A stretch of 64,000 nt of DNA from the NCBI GenBank assembly GCA_033763695.1, contig JANRKB010000052.1:28430-92429 (forward strand), read 5' to 3'. This DNA is from JANRKB01 sp033763695. GTDB taxonomy: Bacteria; Planctomycetota; Phycisphaerae; Phycisphaerales; UBA1924. Under the pieces are notes generated by a model, which was given only the letters and a program-made list of their open reading frames with translations, had not been told where the DNA came from and ran no database searches. A program made the translations under genes and the position numbers. Numbering within the stretch: position 1 is the first letter of the stretch; each line of letters starts with the position of its first letter. Shown piece after piece: positions 59,105-64,000 of the stretch.

Positions 59105-61582
59105 TCAGTTGGTCTCCGGCTCGGTGTAGGGCGTCGAACCGCTTGAGTCCTTCGCATCGGCGTTGGCGTCCGCGGCCGGGGGCTGCTCTTGCACCTCGGG
59201 CGGCGCAGTGCCGAGGTCCTTGAACTCTTCCTGCGGATGATCGACGAGTTCCCAGCCGGTCACCTCTTCCGGCTTCTTGTCCTCGACCTTGATCCACCCG
59301 TCGCCATTGGACTTCTTCTCGATGGACGAGCCATCGCTCAGCTTCACGCGCACCTTGACGTCGGGCATCGGCTTTCCTGCCGCGTCCCAAACCTGGAACT
59401 GGAACCAGGTCTTGCGCTCCTCCGGCTTGGCGTCGTCGGACTTCTTGGGCTTGGGATCGACGGCCGAGTACTTCGCGCCCTTGGTCTCTTTCTGTGCCGC
59501 CTTGATCTTCTCCATCTCACCCGGATCGGCCTTGTCGGCTTCTTTGGGCGCGGTCGGCGCTTGAGGGGCTGCGGCGGAGGGCGCCTTCGCGCTTTGCGGC
59601 GAAGAGCCGGGGCCGCTGTTGATCTTGGTCATGCTGCCGTCGAGCGTGACCATCGCGCCCTTGATGGTGACACCCGACGCATCAAGCACGATGCTTGATC
59701 CGCCGCACTTGAGCGTGATGCCCGTGGAGCCCTCTATGACGACACCCATCGCAGCGATGGAGAGATTCTGCGCAACTTTGGTCGACTGATCGGCTTTGTA
59801 ATCCTCGTGCACTGCATCCTGCACGGTGACGGAGCTCGCCCCGACCACCTTGATCATGCTCTTGCCTTTGACCGCGAGGCTGAAGTCCTTGCCAACCTCG
59901 ACGCGCTGCTCCTCCGCCACCTTGAGGTGCTTGTTCTTCTGGACTTCCTCGAACTGGTCCTCGACCACGATGAGGTGCTGCGTCTTGCCGATCCACTCGT
60001 ACGCGTCTTGCTTGATGCGGATGTCGAGTTGCTTCTCGCCATGAATGAAGATCTGCTCTTCGCCCTTCTTGTCTTCGAAGCGGATCTCATTGAAGCCACC
60101 GCCGCCCTTGGATGAGTTGCTCTTGGTGCCCGAGATCGTCTTCATCCCGGGCAGCGCATAGGGCGGCTTGTTGACGCCGTTGTACACGCGACCGGTGACG
60201 ATGGGCTGATCGGGGTCACCTTCGAGGAACTCGACGACAACCTCCTGCCCGATGCGCGGCGTGGAGATCGAGCCCCACCCTTTGCCCGCCCACATCTGCG
60301 CGACGCGGACCCAGCAGGAACTCTTGTCGTCGCCCTTGCTCGCGCGATCCCAGTGAAACTGGAGCTTGATGCGGCCATGCTCGTCAACGTGGATCTCTTC
60401 GCCGCTGGGCCCGGCGACGATCGCGGTCTGCGGGCCGGCGATGGTTGGCTTGGGCGTGGTGCGCGCCGGGCGGAAGCCGATCGTCTTGTCCATCACTTCG
60501 GCGGAAACGTGGAAGAGGCTTTCGCCGCCCTTCGCGCTGCCGCTGAAGCCGCCTTCGTGTGACTCAGCGTGGTAGGTCGCGCTGGTGACAAGGTACTTGC
60601 GATTCTTCTGGCTCTCGATCAGATGACCGGGTGCTTCGAAGATGTGTCCCACGGCGAGGCCGCGGACGTCACCCGCAACGCTGATGCGCTCGTGCTGCGT
60701 CTCGTACTCGCCGAAGCGGATCTTGGCGTACTTGTCGCCCTCGGCCTTCTTCTCATACTCGGCGGGATAGTCAAACACCTTAAACGCACCCGCGGCGTGC
60801 TTCCACGGCTTGTCGTGCGTGGCGAGCAGTTCGGTCTCCGGCGTCTTGAAGTTGAAGTCGTTGAGAATGACCGAGCCGGGCTGGACCATCTGCTCGATCG
60901 TCCACTCCGACAGACGCTCGCGCGCCGAGCCTGCCCACGAGGGCATGTACACGATCTTCTCGTAGCCCGGGTACTCGGCGTGGCTTGCGGGCTGATCACA
61001 CAGCACGAGCGTGTGCTTCTTGGCCTCGTGCTTGAAGTAGTAGTAGATGCCCTCCTGCTCAAGCAGGCGGCTGATGAAGTTGAAGTCTGTCTCGCGATAC
61101 TGCACGCAGTATTCCCAAGGATCGTACTTGTCCTTGAGATTCAGCTCGATGTCGGTGAAGCCGTGCAGCTTGCAGACTTCCTTGACGATGTCGGGAATGG
61201 ACTTTTCCTGGAAGATGCGACAGTCCGCGGCACGCGAAAGGAACCACAGCCAGGGCACAACCGTCGCGCGATAGGACGTCTGACGCTCGCCGTGGCCCTC
61301 TTGGACGAAGCGCGAGATGTAGCCGTTGAACCAGCGCGGCTCACCCTTCTGGTCCTTCATATCCAGACGCACGGCGATGTTCTCGCCGACCATCTTGGTG
61401 AAGTCGATGTCGTTCTTCGTGCTCCAGAGGCGCAGGTCATAGACGAAAGGGCGGCCGAGTTCCTCGCGACCCGAGAACGAGTGGATCTTGAGCCCGCTGT
61501 CCTTGAGCGTCGTGAAGACGGTGAGGTGCGGGGACTGCGATGCCGGTTTTGAGGACGATGATGAAGATGAACTGTTCGGCAT
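59105..61582 (-). CDS. vgrG: VgrG spike protein (TssI) with C-terminal extension
   Basis: 825 residues. The trimeric tail spike of the type VI secretion system. Poly-Ser start, then the gp27-like barrel (FTTLKDSGLKIHSFSGREEL, WFNGYISRFVQEGHGERQTS, QYRETDFNFISRLLEQEGIY), the OB domain (HVDEHGRIKLQFHWDRASKG, WVRVAQMWAGKGWGSISTPR, GQEVVVEFLEGDPDQPIVTG) and a gp5-like beta-needle (~500-660: QLDIRIKQDAYEWIGKTQHL, GSTGITLKCGGSSIVLDASG). After ~660 an Ala/Pro/Lys-rich linker and a transthyretin-like/Ig-like domain (WFQFQVWDAAGKPMPDVKVR, VKLSDGSSIEKKSNGDGWIK) is added, then an acidic tail. Such extensions can be effector-loading platforms; no toxin motif is seen in it. Confidence 0.95.
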   Translation of the reverse strand: MPNSSSSSSSSKPASQSPHLTVFTTLKDSGLKIHSFSGREELGRPFVYDLRLWSTKNDIDFTKMVGENIAVRLDMKDQKGEPRWFNGYISRFVQEGHGERQTSYRATVVPWLWFLSRAADCRIFQEKSIPDIVKEVCKLHGFTDIELNLKDKYDPWEYCVQYRETDFNFISRLLEQEGIYYYFKHEAKKHTLVLCDQPASHAEYPGYEKIVYMPSWAGSARERLSEWTIEQMVQPGSVILNDFNFKTPETELLATHDKPWKHAAGAFKVFDYPAEYEKKAEGDKYAKIRFGEYETQHERISVAGDVRGLAVGHIFEAPGHLIESQKNRKYLVTSATYHAESHEGGFSGSAKGGESLFHVSAEVMDKTIGFRPARTTPKPTIAGPQTAIVAGPSGEEIHVDEHGRIKLQFHWDRASKGDDKSSCWVRVAQMWAGKGWGSISTPRIGQEVVVEFLEGDPDQPIVTGRVYNGVNKPPYALPGMKTISGTKSNSSKGGGGFNEIRFEDKKGEEQIFIHGEKQLDIRIKQDAYEWIGKTQHLIVVEDQFEEVQKNKHLKVAEEQRVEVGKDFSLAVKGKSMIKVVGASSVTVQDAVHEDYKADQSTKVAQNLSIAAMGVVIEGSTGITLKCGGSSIVLDASGVTIKGAMVTLDGSMTKINSGPGSSPQSAKAPSAAAPQAPTAPKEADKADPGEMEKIKAAQKETKGAKYSAVDPKPKKSDDAKPEERKTWFQFQVWDAAGKPMPDVKVRVKLSDGSSIEKKSNGDGWIKVEDKKPEEVTGWELVDHPQEEFKDLGTAPPEVQEQPPAADANADAKDSSGSTPYTEPETN

Positions 61583-61601
61583 ACGCGTGCTCTCGTGGTG
61601 A

Positions 61602-62309
61602 TCAACGTCCGTTCAAAGACCAATGCGGAGCATCAGTCACCAGTTTCTTGACCCCGTATGTCTCGCCGACTTTGTGAAGCTCGGTGTTCTCAGCGCCGGT
61701 GCGTGGCTCGCTGAGCTTGTACTCCGTGCCGTTCGCGTCTTTGATCTTGAGAGTGCCTGTCCATGTGATGTCCATATCCACGGCGTCGCCGCGCGTGTGG
61801 TTGCTGGAGAGCGCGGGAGCGACCTTGCTCCGCGGCGGAACGGCAAGACCAAATCCCCGCACCATCTCCATCGCGGCAGCACGGCTGCGGGCGTCGTCGC
61901 CGTGATCCCAGATGATGTCGACACCAGGAATCGCGAGCGCGGCCTTGGGTTTCACTTTTCCCAAGCCCACGAGCCAACTCCAATGAAAGAGATAGGCGCG
62001 ATGCGGATGTCGATACGCAGCCGAGACCTTCACCTTCGCGCCCGCGTCCTTGAGCGCTGCAAGAAACTTGTCGAGCTTGGGACGGAAGCCCTTGGAAAGT
62101 GAGTCCAGATCGGAACGGTTCACGGCGTTGGCGTTGGCCCACGTCACCCAGTGCGCCCCACTGAGCCGCGGGTCATTCTCGCGCGGGTCGAAGAGGTCCA
62201 AACCGATCACGCCCGGAGCCGGCGAGGCTCCGAGGAACAGCGTGCCCGGATCAACAAGCATCCAGTTCGCGACCTGGCACACATAACCTGGGACTCGAGC
62301 CCCCGCCAC
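61602..62309 (-). CDS. M15-type D-Ala-D-Ala peptidase-like protein, candidate T6SS effector
   Basis: 235 residues from GTG 62309, with GAGG at 8 bases. Zn-dependent peptidoglycan peptidase (VanX/VanY-DacB-like hedgehog fold). Substrate-binding RHP block VSAAYRHPHRAYLFH at ~96-109, zinc ligands in SSNHTRGDAVDMD (His171, Asp178) and His229 in APHWSLNG. No signal peptide, so cytoplasmic in the producer, as for T6SS cargo delivered into the prey periplasm where it would cut peptide cross-links. Preceded by clpV (8 bp) and followed by vgrG (19 bp), which strongly ties it to the system. Extra N-terminal ~90 residues could be an adaptor part. It could instead be a housekeeping phage-like endolysin, but location argues against it. 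Confidence 0.88.
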   Translation of the reverse strand: MAGARVPGYVCQVANWMLVDPGTLFLGASPAPGVIGLDLFDPRENDPRLSGAHWVTWANANAVNRSDLDSLSKGFRPKLDKFLAALKDAGAKVKVSAAYRHPHRAYLFHWSWLVGLGKVKPKAALAIPGVDIIWDHGDDARSRAAAMEMVRGFGLAVPPRSKVAPALSSNHTRGDAVDMDITWTGTLKIKDANGTEYKLSEPRTGAENTELHKVGETYGVKKLVTDAPHWSLNGR

Positions 62310-62317
62310 ACTTCACC

Positions 62318-64000
62318 TCACTCCACCTTGTACACAAACTCCGACCCGTCGACGCCGACGTGCACCTTCCGGACCGGCTCGCCGCGCATCATCCTCTCCA
62401 AGAAAGACCGCGAGAGCGTCGGCAGCACCGTGTGAGTCAAAATTGCGTCCACCGCACGAGCGCCCGATTCGGTTTCCGTACAGCGGCTGGCAACCAGCTT
62501 CACCACCGAGTCGTCGTATGTCAGGGGTGCCTTGTGCGTCGCCAGCAGACGCTTCTGGATCTTGCTCAGCTGCAGCTTGATGATCGCCGTCAGCATCTCG
62601 TCGCTGATGGGGTAGTAGGGAATCACGACGAGGCGGCCGAGCAGTGCGGCGGGGAAGACCTTCAGCAGCGGCTCGCGCAGAGACTTCTGCAGGCCCTCGA
62701 CGTTGGGCTTCAGCTCCGGGTCCTTGCACATGTTCATGATCAAGTCGCTGCCAACGTTGCTCGTGAGAAGGATGATCGTGTTCTTGAAGTCGATCTCGCG
62801 GCCTTCGCCGTCTTCCATGATGCCCTTGTCGAAGACCTGGAAGAAGATCTCATGCACATCGCTGTGCGCCTTCTCCACTTCATCAAGCAGCACGACGCTG
62901 TAGGGCTTGCGGCGGACGGCCTCGGTGAGAATGCCGCCCTCGCCGTAGCCGACGTAGCCCGGGGGTGAACCCTTGAGCGTGGAGACGGTGTGCGCCTCCT
63001 GGAACTCGCTCATGTTGATGGTGATGAGGTTTTGTTCGCCGCCGTAGAGCGTCTCGGCGAGCGTGAGCGCGGTCTCCGTCTTTCCCACGCCCGACGGGCC
63101 GCAGAGCATGAACACGCCGATGGGGCGGCTTGGGTTGTCAAGGCCAGCGCGGCTCGTCTGGATGCGCTTGGCAATCGTCTCCAGACCGTGCCGCTGACCG
63201 ATCACGCGCTTCTCCAGCGCGTCGGCGAGCTTGAGCACCGCCTCGATCTCGTTCTTCACCATCTTGCCGACGGGGATGCCGGTCCAGTCGGCGACGACCG
63301 CGGCCACAGCCTGCGAATCCACGCTCGGCAGAATCAACGGATTCTCACCCTGCATCTCGGTCAGCTGCGATTGCAGTCCCTTGAGCTCCTCGAGCAGCTT
63401 GAGACGGTCCTCTTCGCTGATGGTCTGCGATGCAGCACCTGCGGGTGCGACGGGCTTGCCGTCGGACTTGGCCGCGGCGGGGTCATCGATCGCCTTCCCC
63501 GAGCCCGCGCGGAGCTTGCCGCGCACGTCGAGAATGCGATCAACGAGCGTCTTCTCCTTGTTCCACGCATCCTCGAGCTTGGCGAGGTCTTCCTTCTCGT
63601 GGGCGAGGACATCGAGGATGCCGACGCGCCGCTCGGCGTGCTCCATGCCGACCGCGGACTCGCGATCGATGATCTCGAGTTCAGTCTCCAGCGCCTGAAT
63701 GCGACGACGGCAGTCATCGACCATCGCAGGCACAGCGTGCTGGCTTACGGCAACACGAGCCGCGGCGGTGTCGATTAGGCTGACGCTCTTGTCGGGGAGT
63801 TGACGTGCCGGGATGTAGCGATGGCTGAGGCGGACGGAGGCTTCGAGCGCTTCGTCGAGGATCTGCACCTTGTGGTGCTTCTCGAACATCGATGCGACGC
63901 CGCGCATCATCAAGATGGCCTTCTTCTCGTCGGGCTCGTCGACCTTGACGACCTGGAAGCGACGCGTCAGTGCGGCGTCCTTCTCAAAGTACTTCTTGTA
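62318..64000 (-). CDS. clpV: T6SS ATPase ClpV (TssH), N-terminal part outside window
   Basis: At least 560 residues are encoded here; the N-terminus lies right of 64000. AAA+ unfoldase that disassembles the contracted TssBC sheath for recycling. The visible part begins at the end of the first AAA+ domain (RRFQVVKVDEPDEKKAI, LSHRYIPARQLPDKSVSLID), passes a middle coiled-coil (VDDCRRRIQALETELEIIDR, EKEDLAKLEDAWNKEKTLVD), and ends in the second AAA+ domain with Walker A GPSGVGKTETALTLAE, Walker B VVLLDEVEKAHSDVHEIFFQ, pore loop GSPPGYVGYGEGG and sensor regions to FLERMMRGEPVRKVHVGV. It is the first gene of the T6SS operon in the window; other tss genes should lie to the right. Confidence 0.93.
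   Translation of the reverse strand, partial: YKKYFEKDAALTRRFQVVKVDEPDEKKAILMMRGVASMFEKHHKVQILDEALEASVRLSHRYIPARQLPDKSVSLIDTAAARVAVSQHAVPAMVDDCRRRIQALETELEIIDRESAVGMEHAERRVGILDVLAHEKEDLAKLEDAWNKEKTLVDRILDVRGKLRAGSGKAIDDPAAAKSDGKPVAPAGAASQTISEEDRLKLLEELKGLQSQLTEMQGENPLILPSVDSQAVAAVVADWTGIPVGKMVKNEIEAVLKLADALEKRVIGQRHGLETIAKRIQTSRAGLDNPSRPIGVFMLCGPSGVGKTETALTLAETLYGGEQNLITINMSEFQEAHTVSTLKGSPPGYVGYGEGGILTEAVRRKPYSVVLLDEVEKAHSDVHEIFFQVFDKGIMEDGEGREIDFKNTIILLTSNVGSDLIMNMCKDPELKPNVEGLQKSLREPLLKVFPAALLGRLVVIPYYPISDEMLTAIIKLQLSKIQKRLLATHKAPLTYDDSVVKLVASRCTETESGARAVDAILTHTVLPTLSRSFLERMMRGEPVRKVHVGVDGSEFVYKVE

Overview
The window is GC-rich, densely coded bacterial DNA that most likely comes from a planctomycete of class Phycisphaerae. 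The evidence is: exported proteins ending in a PEP-CTERM-like tail (Pro-Ala-Pro or Pro-Thr-Pro, a hydrophobic stretch, then Arg-Arg-Arg-Arg); exported proteins ending in paired EF-hand/dockerin-like repeats, one closing in Gly-Cys (the GC-type dockerin of this class); a CPxC...CPEC zinc ribbon of planctomycete type; and many secreted proteins without recognisable function. The assignment is inference from gene content.

Left part (1-20,700): two degenerate receiver-like hypotheticals, an exported protein, a Tat-exported FAD amine oxidase and an O-methyltransferase, a beta-barrel porin divergent from a PhoB-type response regulator, a 1135-residue RNase E/G with a very long Arg/Gly-rich tail, PTS enzyme I, a class I aldolase (fbaB), two PEP-CTERM-like proteins, a BFD-like [2Fe-2S] protein, ilvE and a small lipoprotein.

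Middle part (20,700-46,800): two unrelated HUH (Y1) transposase genes, each surrounded by its own palindromic repeats. The first is a REP-associated tyrosine transposase (RAYT) flanked by nine REP palindromes in mirror-image arrangement. The second is an IS200-like tnpA between long structured inverted ends, with a short copy lacking tnpA beside it. Between and after them lie an RluD-type pseudouridine synthase next to tRNA-Leu(CAA), comM, a thioredoxin-fold protein lacking both active cysteines next to a CcsA-type cytochrome c assembly gene, aroC, several exported proteins and lipoproteins, a 24-residue Lys/Ala peptide gene, an M16 homologue without its zinc motif, glycerate kinase, a PLP aminotransferase and a lone type II/IV prepilin-like gene.

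Right part (46,800-64,000): an OPT-family transporter, a CX5R phosphatase, a DUF2237 protein, an NAD-dependent epimerase, a PhyH dioxygenase, glycogen branching enzyme and a KdsC/NeuA-like HAD phosphatase. From 54,749 to the window end comes one tight minus-strand operon of a type VI secretion system: clpV (runs off the end), an M15-type peptidoglycan peptidase, vgrG with a C-terminal extension, a large cytoplasmic metzincin-like metalloprotease, a Sec-exported protein and a PAAR spike-tip protein. The gaps are 3-30 bp. It reads as a spike module with two candidate effectors and one candidate periplasmic immunity protein, and is the most interesting locus here together with the two repeat/transposase systems.
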